A stretch of DNA of 64,000 nucleotides from Himantopus leucocephalus (taxonomy: Eukaryota; Chordata; Aves; Charadriiformes; Recurvirostridae), in the NCBI GenBank assembly GCA_003993805.1, contig RSEF01000005.1, positions 44,170,907 to 44,234,906 of the forward strand, written 5' to 3'. The translations under genes were made by a program, and so were the position numbers. The notes beneath the pieces were generated by a model. That model was not told the DNA's origin. It worked only from the letters and a program-made list of their open reading frames with translations, and searched no databases. Each line of letters starts with the position of its first letter. The stretch's first letter is position 1. This document shows positions 51,507 to 62,992 of this stretch, in pieces.

Positions 51507-52437
51507 CCATCTTTAGCAAATTTCAGTGTTGCTTCTCAGAGATATTTTAGATGTCATCAACTGTTTCTACTGAGGGCAATTTGATATTGACACACTGAAG
51601 AAACATACTTTGTGATATGAGTCTTTTTTAAGTTCTGGACTAAGCACTTAGGCAGATCTCCCAAATTAGTTGTAGCCTCTTCTTCTGCCTGGAACCAATA
51701 ATATTTCAGCATTATTGGAGCAAAGTCTACCCTTTACAATTTTCCTCTGCAAACTGATAGTAGAATGAATGGTAGCATTTAGAAAAACCTAGAAAAATGT
51801 AGTAAGACATATTTACTTTTCCCTGTGGGATAATCTTTAAAATTAGGCAGCTTGTGATCTGATGTTAGTCAGTTTACCAAGTAGGTTTTATTTCAGTGAA
51901 CAAATAAGAGTGGCAGAATTCATATGAAAAGAGATTATGTTATAAGAAACAACCACCTTCAAAATTAATGTCATTCCCTGGACATATCAACTACCAAAAT
52001 TATTGACATGGGATAAGTGAAGAAATTATGGTATGCCTTCCGACATACTAATGCACTGTAGATGGCAGATGAGAAAAGCAGTCTAAAATCAAAACAACTC
52101 TGGTCTGAAGACAGATGAAAATAACAGACTACTCAGGAACAATTGCTGTACTTATTCAAACAAAATACCTATTGAGGAGCCATATCCCTAAATAAAGAGA
52201 GCAGAATTATCCTAAAAGAGATATCTTTATGCAGTTCTTCTATTTAAATGTAATACTTTAATGAAAACCTGTTTACAATTGGGTTCCAAAAATATTTAGT
52301 TCCAAATAGCACCAAGTAGGTACCTAAATAAAACGACTAGAAATTTTAAAATATCATCACTGCATATTTTCTCAAGGCTCACGATAGTATAGATTTTGCC
52401 ACTATTAAGGCAAGAGAAAACAAAATCTCATTCTTAC

Positions 52438-52634
52438 AGCCCGAGAAATGGCAGATGTGCAACTTCAGTTTTAGAAACTTGAGACCTATTGTTGTTAGCA
52501 CAAATGATAAATGCTGGATGTTGCTGTATTTTAACCACAGCAATCTCTTTCATTTTTGTTGTCAACATTCCCAGTAGCATTACTTTACAGATTTTTGAAA
52601 GACTGAGGTTATCAGAGTCTGCTCTGCTGTACTT
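52438..52634 (-). CDS. Internal exon, unknown helical protein region
   Basis: The longest convincing exon: 65 codons plus two bases, ending at a GGGCT|GTAAGA donor. It opens KYSRADSDNLSLSKICKVML, continues LGMLTTKMKEIAVVKIQQHP and AFIICANNNRSQVSKTEVAH, and ends LPFLG. The acceptor is either the AG of ATACAG (exon from 52634) or the CGTTTTAG 12 nt upstream (exon from 52646, adding CCIQ). Both are phase 0, matching the exon at 53310-53432. It has no ATG-initiated ORF of note at its left. Regular hydrophobic spacing suggests helical repeats. No family assigned. Confidence 0.75.
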
Positions 52635-52646
52635 CTGTATACAGCA

Positions 52647-53309
52647 CTAAAACGTTCTTCAGATTTAAAAATCTAATTTAGTTCTTTACATAGAAAAGCA
52701 AAACACTTCATACTCACAACGGCCTAGACATGCTTACAGTAAAGAGTTGAGATGAGTTGTGCTAGAGTAGAAAGTATTTTAGTATGTAAAAAAAATAAAT
52801 ATCCAAGATGGAATCTTACTTAGGGCTCACTTTTATTTAGAGGTAAATACTAGCTCTAAAGCAGTTTTTAAATTAAGACACCAAGAATAAAAGTGCTCTA
52901 AAATTTTAATCATGAGCTGCTTTCCATTCTTTCTACTACTGGTTTTCCTCTACATCTGCTTCTAAATTCTACAATTAGATCAAAAACACAAGAATTTGTG
53001 TGATGTCCTCCTAAACATCCATTTTTGACAAGGCTGCATCCCTAGATATTGACCTGCAGCTCACATTAACTTCAGTGTCAATTACTTCTGGGAGGTGAAG
53101 ACAGGGCTTAGAGAGAGATAAATATATTACCAACACACTTTGAACACAAAGAGTTTAACACAGCCATCATAAAATTTGACTGTAACAAGCAGTTCCACAT
53201 AAATTCATGAATAAATTCTTCTGTGTGTTGTAGATATGAGAACATACTCAGGTTTCATATTACTAATTTTTAGCCATAAAAATGGTATCAGTGTTACAAA
53301 AATACCTAC
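52647..53309. other. Intron
   Basis: AT-rich, nothing recognised. Confidence 0.5.
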
Positions 53310-53432
53310 TTGTTTACTTTCAGGGTAACAGTGGCATTTTCGTTCATGAAAAATCCATTCAGTGCTCCATTCAGTGCTCCACAGTGCAGAGACTATGCCT
53401 TCTAAGCCAGAGATCAACTGATATGCAGATTC
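53310..53432 (-). CDS. Internal exon with in-frame micro-duplication
   Basis: 123 nt, 41 codons, phase 0 at both ends. Acceptor GAGCTAAG, donor CAA|GTAGGT. Reads ESAYQLISGLEGIVSALW, then STEW twice, then IFHERKCHCYPESKQ. The repeated STEW comes from an exact 12-bp tandem duplication (53355-53366 and 53367-53378 on the plus strand). Helical beginning, then Cys/His-rich end (CHC). Joins in phase to exons on both sides. Confidence 0.75.
53355..53378. repeat. 12-bp tandem duplication inside an exon
   Basis: Two perfect copies of CCATTCAGTGCT on the plus strand. Adds four residues (S-T-E-W) without a frameshift. Confidence 0.9.
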
Positions 53433-54720
53433 CTTAGCTCAAAAGTGGATTTTAGGATAGTATTTTCTTTGTTCTAAGGAATTTTAACATATCTTCTTTA
53501 TTTACTTTGGTGGGATAGCTAGTAAAAATGTGGCTGTGGTTTGAATATCCAAGGAGTACTTTCACCATCACTGAAGACTGGCTTCCATCAAAAATTTGAG
53601 AACAAAATGTCAGAAAATTGCTTTGTTTTACACCGTAACATTTTATTTTTTATCCTGGACTAAGTTTTATTTTTATTTTGATGTTTCTTCTTAGGCTGAC
53701 ATAATTACATCATAAAAATAAATTATTTTGAATACTTAGTAAATACCATCTCAAAAGTAATTAAAAATAAGTACTCTTAAGTCTGCTCTAAAACATTAAG
53801 GAACTGAAGGGCATAAAATTTAAAGGTTATTCAAGGGCCAATTATTTAATGCTGAAATAAAGGGCCAGTGCATTTCTGAAAGCACAATATTGAACCACTG
53901 TATTTCAGGACAGCATTTAAAAACCACAGATGCCTAATATTAGCTCGTTAAATCTGTATGTACTTACTACCTTCATACAAAGTTGCCCGATTTACCAAAT
54001 GCTGAACAGAACAAAGAAACAAACTACCATTTTTAGGTGTGATACCACGTTTTTTGATTATTGAAAACTACTGCTTTGGACAAGAATCGAGGAACAGGTT
54101 ATTAAATGGTTAAAGTATTAAAAAAAAAATCTGTCAGAAGAGACAGCAATTTTTAAAGTCTGAAATATACAAATTGTTTTATTAAAAATTTATCTGTTTT
54201 TCTACTTTAAAAACTGAAACTGGTCAGAGGACTATTATTTTAGGCCAATATGGAAAAAATATTATTTTTTAAACCACAAAGGGACAGTTTCACATAATGT
54301 CATGAACGGAACTTTAGCCTTTAGTAAAAAGGAAACAAAATTCACTTTGTAATATGAACCTCTATCAAAGGTGGAAGAGAGACAAATATTACATGCTATC
54401 TGGACTGCCATGCCAAGAGGGTAAATTTAAGAAAGAATTTCCTGGCTTTGGAGTCTGTAAGCCTACTCATTAAAAATTCCTCCTTTTTTTTTGTGGTTTG
54501 ACTTCTTCCCTTCTGTTCCCCCAGCCCTTTTAGAAATTTTTGAAAAAGGATATAAAACTGCTGAAAACCCAGTCACACGGCCAAAGGCAAATATTCTAAG
54601 CACTGAGCATATTTAAAGTCTTAAATCCAAAATTATTCACCTAGTAGACATTTCTGTCCTGCATAGTACAAAAATCGATTCAATACTTGATGTAATAATG
54701 AGGGAGTTCAGACTGCTTAC
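53433..54720. other. Intron
   Basis: AT-rich with several A and T runs. No repeat family or gene recognised. Confidence 0.5.
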
Positions 54721-54783
54721 CCTTAGTTTTCTAACACTACAAAGCAGTAGTGATACAGCTTTAAGGAAAAATACTTCAGATTT
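54721..54783 (-). CDS. Internal exon, unknown helical region
   Basis: 63 nt, 21 codons, phase 0 at both ends. Strong acceptor (long T/C tract, CTTGTAACTCAG) and donor AAGG|GTAAGC. Reads KSEVFFLKAVSLLLCSVRKL plus R. One other frame has a stop near the end and the third stops at once. A hydrophobic helix with a basic C-terminal end. Connects in phase to the next exon at 53432. Confidence 0.72.
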
Positions 54784-55202
54784 CTGAGTTACAAGTGAGG
54801 AAAAAATGTATAAATACATAAAATGGTAAGAGCAATCAATATCTGGATTTTTACAAATTTCTTAGGAAAAAGAGAGCACATTATTCTTCTGTGTATTACT
54901 TCTCAGCTGAGACTCTTAAAGCCCCATTCATTTACCAACAGGCGCTTTACCTCAAAAATCATTTCAACTTCAGTAAAGTGGGTTGGGCATACATTTATCC
55001 ATCAGCAATCCATGCAGCAGACCTCATTACAAAATGAGGTGTTTTGAGAGCATGATTTACTGTTTTATAATATATTTTAAAATGACCTTTCTATATTTTC
55101 AGCCATAATTTGTAGGTACCATAAAGTCTGCAAGCTGGTGACATTTTATTTTGCAATTTTTTAATGTTTCACCAGACAAACCAGCTAAAATATTTTAAAC
55201 AC
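54784..55202. other. Intron or 3' UTR of the short isoform
   Basis: If the exon at 55394-55495 is terminal, this stretch and the bases up to 55393 hold its 3' UTR. An AATAAA lies on the minus strand at 55145-55150, about 245 nt after the stop. Confidence 0.35.
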
Positions 55203-55225
55203 CATATTTCCAGCTGTGCTCTGAT
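55203..55225 (-). CDS. Candidate 23-nt micro-exon
   Basis: A strong T-rich acceptor (TTTATTTTTTTAATTAG) is followed by 23 nt reading, after two bases, QSTAGNM, then a weak ATG|GTGTTT donor. Its phases (1 to 0) are exactly what is needed to connect an internal splice in the 55.4-kb exon (ACA|GTAAGG) to the exon at 54721-54783. Small size and weak donor make it tentative. Without it, the 56.8-kb exon can join the 54.7-kb exon directly. Confidence 0.3.
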
Positions 55226-55393
55226 CTAATTAAAAAAATAAATTACAAATGTTGGAGACACTTAAAGTAAGTTTAGTTTATGGGAACTGTGGCTTGAGCT
55301 AAACACTGCTTCATGACATCCACACTCTTCGTAGGCCATGACACAAACAGGTTTCTATTTGTCCTGCCTTCTCCAGAGTAGAAGTTTATTTGC

Positions 55394-55495
55394 TTATGTT
55401 TTTGTCTTGGCCTTGTCCTTACTGTTGAGATCAGAAGAGATGGATGTGCCTGTTTTGCTTTCTTGACCTTCTGAATGAGCAGATGTGCCAGAAAT
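55394..55495 (-). CDS. Alternative terminal (or internal) Ser/Lys-rich exon
   Basis: Acceptor GGCTTTTTGCAG, then phase-0 codons ISGTSAHSEGQESKTGTS and ISSDLNSKDKAKTKT to TAA at 55396-55394. Phase 0 matches the exon ending at 56811. Low hydrophobicity and Ser/Thr/Lys/Glu richness continue the style of the three exons upstream. Within it lies a usable donor, AACA|GTAAGG, which would make it internal and leave phase 1. The sequence therefore supports a short isoform ending here, a long isoform that splices inside or skips it, or both. A 78-codon ORF in another frame covers the same bases but does not fit phase. Confidence 0.6.
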   Translation of the reverse strand: MSGTSAHSEGQESKTGTSISSDLNSKDKAKTKT

Positions 55496-56810
55496 CTGCA
55501 AAAAGCCAAATGCCAGCACTACAATGCGCAGCATTATACACATACAAAATGTAAAGAAAACAGTTTTAACCAAATTAGATTTTTTTCTTTAATGGAATTT
55601 AAGCGTATAGAAAATGAAAGGAAAATGAATTCAATTTTTTTCCTCATTTCCTTGTCCAATTTTGATGTTGTCAGCAAGAAGTTCTGTTTGAAACGGGCTG
55701 AATACAAGGGGATTGTCAAGTACGTGCACTGTTCAGAGAACCCACTAGGACTGCAGAACACTTCTTCAGAAAATTAAAAAAAGAAAAAAGAAAAAAGAAA
55801 AGCTCCTATTTTCAGGTGGCACATAGTGACCTGAGAATTATGCCTGAGACACCTACAGTGCTAAGACAGTGTTTCAGAGAAGAAGTAGGCTTCCTAAATA
55901 GGAAAGGAGCCTACAAAACAAAATTATTTCAATGGTGTCCACATTGCTACAGTACTCTGATAGATTTGGCAATTTTTTTTAAGGCACATTAGTAGTGATT
56001 CAACCAGAAGCACTAGAGAGGAGAATAAAACAAGGACCATCAGAAACATTTGCATTTCTTTTGACTGCAGATAATTCTGCTGTGATGTGCTGTTTTGTAT
56101 CTGATTTGTTTAGAATAGAGACATCTGAACAAATACAACTGTGCAATATTGTATTTTCATAACATTTTAAAGTCAATATGACACAGGTCTTCTAATAGAG
56201 GAAAAAAACAGAATAAATAAATGATCATTAACCCCCTATTAAAATTTTCACAACCACACAGCAGTGCCCTTCAACATGCTTAATACAGATGGGTGAGATC
56301 CAGGTGCCGTTAAGTGCCTTACCAGAGGTCATCTGATAAAACCGTTCTGGTCAGAAGAATTATTCTAAACATCTTGCCACAAATATATGCTGAACCTGAA
56401 ATCATGATACGAATTTCCACTAATTTTGAGGAAATTTGGTTTTGTTTAATATTTACCACTTCTTTCCTAAATGATTGTTGCAAACTGAAGAACTTAAATC
56501 ACAAATGTGTCTGCACAACACTGTATAATGACTCTCATAATATTAAGACAAAGGTAATTTCTAAATATTTTTTTCATCATTAATGATGTTATTAAATGTT
56601 ATAAAAAACCCCAAATGTCAGAACAATTCCCATACAGGCGTAAATAAGCTCATAGCAAAGATCAATGTCGCAGGTCTTTCAGAATATTTCAGGAATACAA
56701 TAAATTTAGTTTAGGAGGACTGCAAAAACAAATACAAGAGAATAGCATAATCCCAAAAAACCTTTGGTGTACAAATTACATAAATTGTCACAAGAGTTCA
56801 TTAGACTCAC
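55496..56810. other. Intron
   Basis: Contains an (AAAAAAG)n stretch at 55776-55801 and otherwise AT-rich sequence with no gene or repeat recognised. Confidence 0.5.
55776..55801. repeat. (AAAAAAG)n simple repeat
   Basis: Three to four A-rich heptamers ending in G. Confidence 0.85.
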
Positions 56811-56871
56811 TCTTGGTGCTCCTTCATTTAAGTGTTTGGCAATAGCTGAATCATTACGGGGTGCATCACTC
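56811..56871 (-). CDS. Internal exon, polar linker region
   Basis: 61 nt. Acceptor CTGCTATAG, donor AGA|GTGAGT (strong). After one base, 20 codons read SDAPRNDSAIAKHLNEGAPR. It starts in phase 2, joining the exon at 56965-57067 (CA plus G gives Gln), and ends in phase 0. Charged and polar, probably a flexible linker. Confidence 0.7.
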
Positions 56872-56964
56872 CTATAGCAGATGGAATTACTACTGTTCAA
56901 AACCAAAAGAGTGGAATGGAATTTACCACAGAGAAAGCTGGTGTGTTTTTGTAAAATGTTCTAC
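56872..56964. other. Short intron
   Basis: 93 bp between two phase-compatible exons. It begins with a weak GTAGAA donor. If it were retained, the upstream exon would run into TAG after GKQ. Confidence 0.45.
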
Positions 56965-57067
56965 TGCTTCCCTCTTTCTGCTTGCAGCTTCATATCACTG
57001 ACAGCAACATTAATGGAATCTTCCTTGGTGGCACTTGTATCAAAAGGAATCATTCTTTTCCTGAGTG
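56965..57067 (-). CDS. Internal exon, acidic/polar region
   Basis: 103 nt. Acceptor CGTTTCTAG, then two bases completing a Ser codon, then 33 codons: LRKRMIPFDTSATKEDSINV and AVSDMKLQAERGK. It closes with CA at a weak GTAGAA donor, and the split codon (CA|G) becomes Gln with the next exon. Reading on gives a TAG immediately. Joins the exon at 61685-61793 in phase 1. Confidence 0.62.
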
Positions 57068-57270
57068 CTAGAAACGAGTCAGACAAAAAAAGTAATTAAA
57101 CATCTTCAGAGAAACACATACATTTTGCTGATTGACCATCAATGTTTATATGAAACATATATTTTGTATACAACATTGTAATTTACCCAGCAAGTAATAT
57201 GGTATTAATAAATATTCAACATTCATAATGCTATGAATTAAGAAACTGACTCATTTTTCTAGAGAAAAGA

Positions 57271-57325
57271 TTTTCAGAAGGAGAATGAAATCTTCTTCAT
57301 TTTCAGAAGAAGAATGAAATCACTG
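57271..57325. repeat. 29-bp tandem duplication
   Basis: Two copies beginning TTTTCAGAAG and sharing GAATGAAATC, starting at 57271 and 57300, with a few differences. Confidence 0.8.
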
Positions 57326-60180
57326 TGTTTGGTACATTAGTATAACACTGAGTTATCATTTTTCAGCATAAAGTTTTCGGTATTGGTCCAAAACTATGCT
57401 ACTGTATGCTATTTCAACGGTACCTCCTGTGGTCAGTATTCAAAGTAAAGTGAAAAATCATAAAGGAAATTAATTGCTAAACTAAATCAATTTGCATTTT
57501 TCAAAGTGATGATGTCAAGCTTCCAATCATTCCAGGTTCTTATCCTTGAGCAGCCTTAGAAGGTTTTGTTCTGGAATGGGGTCCCAGAGCATCATGATGT
57601 TACAATGTCTTTTTACTTTCAATTAAGTTACTTATTTATAAAGGTCAATACAGATAGTCTTAAGAGCTTATGAAGAAGTATACATAGAAGGATAAAGACA
57701 GACATTGGCCTACATTGCAGGAGTTAATTGTTACGACAATAAAATCAACATTCAGGACAACTTGTTTTTCATCAACCATGATATCATTCCTACTATATAC
57801 CATGTTGACACAAGAGTGTTGTGTATCACCAGAGCCAAGTGGTCAGAGAAGACTGTGATCCCAACTACAGAAGCTGGGAAAACTGGTGGCTATTTTCTTC
57901 TCCATAAAGTCACAGCTTAGGAAGCCCTGGAACATAAATTCCCAACAACAATAGAAAGCCTGAAAGCCACATGGCTTCTGGGAAACCATCCAGGTTAAAA
58001 CCTTGAAGTGATGAACTGTACAAAGAAAAAGGCAGGACTCAATTCACAAAGCTAATGCAAAGCATGTGTAACTCTAGGGATCTTTGTAATACTAAATTTA
58101 TGAAAAATACAGTGGCCATGAAAAACAATTTCTGAGGATTATTCTTTAGATAACAACTAGTAGTGATTTTTTAGACCAACCATTTTGGTCTGATAATAAA
58201 CCAGATGGCAAACCATATCTAATGAATACTTCCTTGTATAAATTATTTTCTCAGTTAAACTTCTTCCTTTCTAAGAAAATGGGTATAGAAATAAAAGCTC
58301 ATTCCCACAGCATCTTTAAAATAGTTTGTTATGGAAAAGCTGTTATAATTGTAGAAATTATACCAGAAACATGAAGACTAGACATAAACAGAATGTCAGT
58401 GTTAATTACTTTTCCCTTAAACTGCCTGCTGCATTGGCAACTTTTTTGCTAAATATATATATATGGAAGCAGATTGTTGTTCCCTTATTCATCTTTTCAT
58501 ACTTTTTGTCCCTCTTTCTTTAACCAATTTTAAACTTAAATCCCAGGATCCCTCTCATAGATAAATTAAATTACATCAAATGTGTCTGCTCTTCGCGCTG
58601 GTGCTCTCCACAAGTCATAAGAGACCCACATAGGGAAGGGAACTTGTAGTACTACTTATTGACTCTATAATTAACTCCATAAGTTTCATGAATTTAAAAG
58701 AGATGGAGTGGGGAAACATTAAATCACAAAGGTTTGCGAACTGCTCCAAAGAGTAAACAAAAAAAAAGGTCCATTCTTCTGTTTCTGTAGAATTAAGGAG
58801 ATAAATTAATCAGAGAAAATAGGTCATGACATTTATAGGTAGATTTATTAAAAGCTACAGGAGGTTCGGGAGCAAAAGACTTCAAATTATACTTTGCTGT
58901 TAAAGTCTCAAATTATAACTAATTAATATCATTACTGAAATTAAAAGTTCATGGCATTTATGTGACTAACATGACTGAAGTAGCTGATTTTATCATTTGC
59001 CACTCACTGGCAATTACAAGAAAAGCTCCTAAACGTTAATACCGCTGCAGAATTTTCACTGTCCTCAAGAACTATAGCAACAACTTCAAAATACCCATTT
59101 AACTGGTGGAGATCAGGTTCAGCATAAAGGTAAAACATTCAGTCACTAACCAAAGTCTATGGAGTAATTCACATACCTTAGTGCCATAAGCTACCACAGA
59201 CATCCACAAAGGGCTGTGAAAGATGTGATGGGACCGATGGGAAACCTATGCCTTCCTGGAATCACAGCTAGAAGCATACTCTAGGACATCTAAAATGACA
59301 TCAGGCATCTTCAATGGGCACCTGACTTGCTGTCATACTTACTTACTACACATAAAGAACATATAATAGCACTAACTCTTAGGAGAAAAGAATCAGAAAG
59401 TGAGAAATTAAGAGCACCACCTTTATTCTATCAGAGATAAATCAAATCAGAGATAGGAAAAATATTTTTTGCCTACTTCCCTGGTTTAGCTTCAGAAAAT
59501 TTGACTAATGGATTTTTATAGAGTACAAGTAAGAAACTAAAACTCTAAACATTTTTGTATCCAGTTTTTTTCCCTTAAAAACAAATAGGAAAAAGTGAAA
59601 CACATTCACCATTTTCTTACTTTTTTTCTTTTTTTAAAAAAATTATTATTTTTAAAAATAGCTCTTCACCATCTGGGCATAAGAACAAAACTGAAAACAC
59701 TCTCAGCACCATTCTGGGATTTGGAAAATATGAAATATGATGATCAGCTTAATTTATGATGTGGAAAATACCTTCCTAAAAGTTTTAAGCAAGAAAAAAA
59801 AAGTCCCTCAGCCATGCCTGAACATAGTTTCAAAAGAAGCCTTCCTCAAATGCTGAAGACTTTGCAAATATTTCATAATGACCAACACTGAATCACTACA
59901 GTCTTTCATTCATCACTTGTTTTTTTTACCCCCCGAAAGCTTAGTGCTGGTAAAAATCAGTTGAATCAGAGAATAAATACCCAGAACTGGTTCATCATAT
60001 AGGTATTCAGATCACATGGATCCTATTTCTCTGACAACTGCCTAAAATAGATTAAAAAATACTAAAGTAACAAAGTCCTAGCAAGTTTCATTCAGGTTAA
60101 GCAATATAAAGATACTGTAATATTTTAGGAATGTTTATGCTGCAACTTTGAATTTCAGCAAGTTTTTGCAGTGGAATTAC

Positions 60181-60236
60181 ATAGTTGTTGAGGTTGGAAT
60201 GGACCACTGAAGGTCATCTAGTCCAACATGCCTGCA
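60181..60236 (-). mobile_element. Short old CR1 3' tail
   Basis: 'AGTTGTTGAGGTTGGAATGG' and 'GAAGGTCATCTAGTCCAAC' are the reverse complement of a CR1 3' region. Truncated and more diverged than the next copy. Confidence 0.65.
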
Positions 60237-60370
60237 AGATATGGGTTATTTCTTTTCTATACCCCAACCAGGCTGAGCTGAACTTTGACTTGCAAGACGT
60301 TGACAGGGATGAGGTCAGGGATAATGGAAAACCAACTCTGAGTCAGGGAAAACTGTTCCTGACATACAAA

Positions 60371-60724
60371 TCATAGAATGGTTTAGGTTGGAAGGGACCT
60401 TGAAGATCAGCTAGTTCCAACCCCCCTGTCATAGGCAGGGACACCTCCCACTAGACCAGGTTGCTCAAAGTCCCATCCAGCCTGGCCTTGAACACTTTCA
60501 GGGATGGAGCTTCCACAACTTCTCTGGGCAGCCTTACCACTCTCAAAGTGAAAAATTTCTTCCTAATATCTAATCTAAATCTACCTGCTTCCACTTTGAA
60601 GCCATTCCCCTTCATCCTATCACTACATGCCCTTGCAAAAAGTCCCTCCCCAGCTTTCCTGTAGGGCCCCTTTAGGTACTGGAAGACTGCTATAAGGTCT
60701 CCCCGGAGCCTTCTCTTCTCCAGG
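60371..60724 (-). mobile_element. CR1 LINE 3' fragment, ~355 bp
   Basis: Plus strand starts 'TCATAGAATGGTTTAGG', the reverse complement of the CR1 end. The minus strand encodes the end of ORF2, reading LEKRRLRGDLIAVFQYLKG, GLFARACSDRMKGNGFK, RFRLDIRKKFFTLRVVRLPR and APSLKVFKARLDGTLSNLV. The usual residues between VVR and LPREVV are missing, so a small in-frame deletion is present. A younger-looking copy than the 20-38 kb fragments. No function expected. Confidence 0.92.
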
Positions 60725-61684
60725 TGATGAGATGGAGGCATTTGCTCTTATCCTTTATTCCCACTATTGTTATTCAGTATGCTCTACAAAAAGATAGTCA
60801 TCACAACCTGAAGATTCTGAAAGGAAAAGAAACCAATTATCTTTAACCTCATCAGATCAACTGAGGGCTTACTGGTGAGCACTTCCCTACTGCAGCACTC
60901 ATTCGAAGATGCAAAGGTTTGAAAGTGCAATGAAGCCTGAAATAGGACTGTCCATTATGCAGAATGCAATTTACTGAATAGGTTCCCAGTACACAAACTG
61001 GCTACATTGAAAAGAAATGGAAGATGGCATCCTTCTGAAGAAAAGTATTCTGATATCCATGTGCTGATATGCTCAAAAACTACCATAAACCCCTTTTTTT
61101 TTTTAAGTTAGACACTCGTGCAAAGGTGTGCCTGTACCAGATAAAGATCTAATATATGCTATCTTTTACTGAGCAGTTCCTAGCTGTATCAGAGATTCTT
61201 GCAAGACCACAAGTGGTATACACACAAAGGGATAGAAAGAATAGTTAAAAACTATCGAAGTAGAAGCAGAATTAGTGAATTCAACTTTCACTGTTAAACT
61301 GCTACACAAGCACGAGACTAGCTGGTGCAAATGAAACATCTGGGAAAGAATCCTTGACTAAGATGCCTCTCTGGTCCCTGAAAAGATACACAGCTTACAC
61401 AGATATGATTCTTCATGCAGAGATGCAGAATCCAAGTGCAGCCCTTTTTTTGGCATAGGTTTGGATGGCAAACAGAATATATTGTATGTCCCAGTTAAAA
61501 AACCCCAAACAACTATCAGTGGGATGTAATGAAGTACTTCCTAGACAAAGGCATCCATCCTATATCTAAAGCTAAACCACAGCATTTTTTTGTCAAAAAG
61601 TAGTGTCTTACTCTCTCAAGTGAAACAGCTTTAAAAGAGGACAATACATTACTTGTAGATTTTTTTCTGTGAAACAATACTTAC

Positions 61685-61793
61685 AACCTGAATCTGAGAG
61701 CAGTGAGCTGGACAAAAAGCTGTTTTGAGTTTGCCAACTAGAAGAGGGAGGAGCCACTTCTATATCAGAAATTTCAGCATCCAGTTTCACATC
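61685..61793 (-). CDS. Internal exon, Ser-rich acidic region
   Basis: 109 nt. Acceptor TTTGGCTGCCATAG, strong donor GGTT|GTAAGT. Phase-0 start, 36 codons: DVKLDAEISDIEVAPPSSS, then WQTQNSFLSSSLLSDSG and one base. The start matches the exon at 62610-62679 and the one-base remainder matches the CA at the start of the 57.0-kb exon (T+CA gives Ser). Serine-rich with acidic DxE/SD clusters, typical of a disordered, phosphorylatable region. No family recognised. Confidence 0.75.
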
Positions 61794-62609
61794 CTATGGC
61801 AGCCAAATAAAAATAATTTTTATCTGTTAATATCAAGCAGCTGTAAACTTTAACAAAAAACACACAGTAGCACACATAGAGGTAGATGCTGTGATTTCAC
61901 CCATGCTGGAAAATACTGATTTAAATTCTCAGAATTCTCAGTATTGCAGTTAGGTTCAAATTCATTTGCTTGTGAATTTCATGCCCATTTCACTACCACA
62001 AAGTCTCTGCAAAAAACTGCTTTGCCTTGAAAAAAGCATTGGGACCACTGCAAGTTCTTGTCACTGCAGTAAGTTGTAAAAATGCTCTCTTTTCTGTTTA
62101 CTTCACATCCACAGTTCAGGACAAAGCATAGCAGCAGGGCACACATCAGTGAATGATGAATTCCTCATCAATGAATGGTCCACATTAATTCACTGAAGTT
62201 CCAGAAGTAGTAATAAAAATTAAATCCTTTTTCCCTGCCACCAAGGAAATTCAAACTTCATTGATTACTCAGATCAAAATACTTTAACTTGCTTTTCCAT
62301 TTTTTTATTAAATTATTAAATAAAGTCTGAAACACAATGTTACGATTTATGGCTAGACCCATACAGCATAGCTTTTTGGAGAGTAAAGTCATTTGGTTTA
62401 TAAGCTAAAAAAAGATCATTTTAAAAAGGCCATTTAAACAAAAATCTCCGTAAATCTTTATTAGCACTGCAGCAAGTAGTCCCCAGTTGCAATACCTTCC
62501 AAAATAAGATTAAAAGCTTGGCTTGGTATCCAAATTACTCAGCTTCTTGAAATGAGAAGAGATAATAATGCACAAATGCATCAGTTCATAAAACACTCAA
62601 TTTTGCTAC
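61794..62609. other. Intron
   Basis: AT-rich; nothing recognised. Confidence 0.5.
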
Positions 62610-62679
62610 TGAATTCTTATCATAAACAGCCTCAGGGAATTTTGTTAAAACATCTTGCAATTTGTCATTCATGCTGATA
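62610..62679 (-). CDS. Internal exon, helical region
   Basis: 70 nt. Acceptor TTTTGTTTTCAAATCTTAG, then one base and 23 codons: ISMNDKLQDVLTKFPEAVYD then KNS. The donor is a weak TCA|GTAGCA. Without splicing the frame reads VAKLSVL and stops. Start phase fits the exon at 62993 (CT plus T gives Leu) and end phase 0 fits the exon at 61793. Confidence 0.55.
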
Positions 62680-62992
62680 CTAAGATTTGAAAACAAAATA
62701 AAATTCAGCATTAATTTAGTGATACAATGAGCTTTTGTCCCATCACCGAAGAGGGATTTACTCCTATTAAGACTAATGGAATTATACATATTAATCCCCT
62801 TATGTGCTGATGTGACTTAATACCTAAAGTGTACATAGCCCAGTAACAACTTCTAAAGAATAAAAAAAGGTATTGTCTTTTCATTCTGCCTCTAGAAATG
62901 CTATCTCAGAACAGAGCTTTTAAACAAGCAAGGTACTTCTACCAGCACCTGCAATACAAAATGGCTTTCTCTTTACAGAAATTTTAACTTAC
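62680..62992. other. Short intron
   Basis: 313 bp, AT-rich. Nothing else recognised. Confidence 0.5.

Larger units (their letters stand above)
46916..52437. other. Intron
   Basis: Contains two short CR1 tails (48.4 and 51.5 kb) and a minus ORF at 51105-51314 of unknown origin. No exon fits the phase chain. Confidence 0.5.
57068..61684. other. Intron
   Basis: 4.6 kb, with a 29-bp tandem duplication at 57271-57325 and CR1 fragments at 60.2-60.7 kb. An exon-like stretch on the minus strand near 59160-59240 has good splice motifs but a stop in each frame. Confidence 0.5.

Noticed and set aside
55273..55509. 78-codon ORF in an alternative frame over the 55.4-kb exon
   Set aside because: It needs a one-base start, whereas the preceding exon ends in phase 0. 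The phase-0 frame with TAA fits better.
59160..59240. Minus-strand exon-like stretch with CCAG acceptor and AAG|GTATGT donor
   Set aside because: All three frames contain a stop before the donor, and the chain does not need an exon here.
60451..60741. 96-codon minus ORF resembling a conserved protein C-terminus
   Set aside because: It is the CR1 ORF2 end inside the repeat at 60371-60724, not a host gene.
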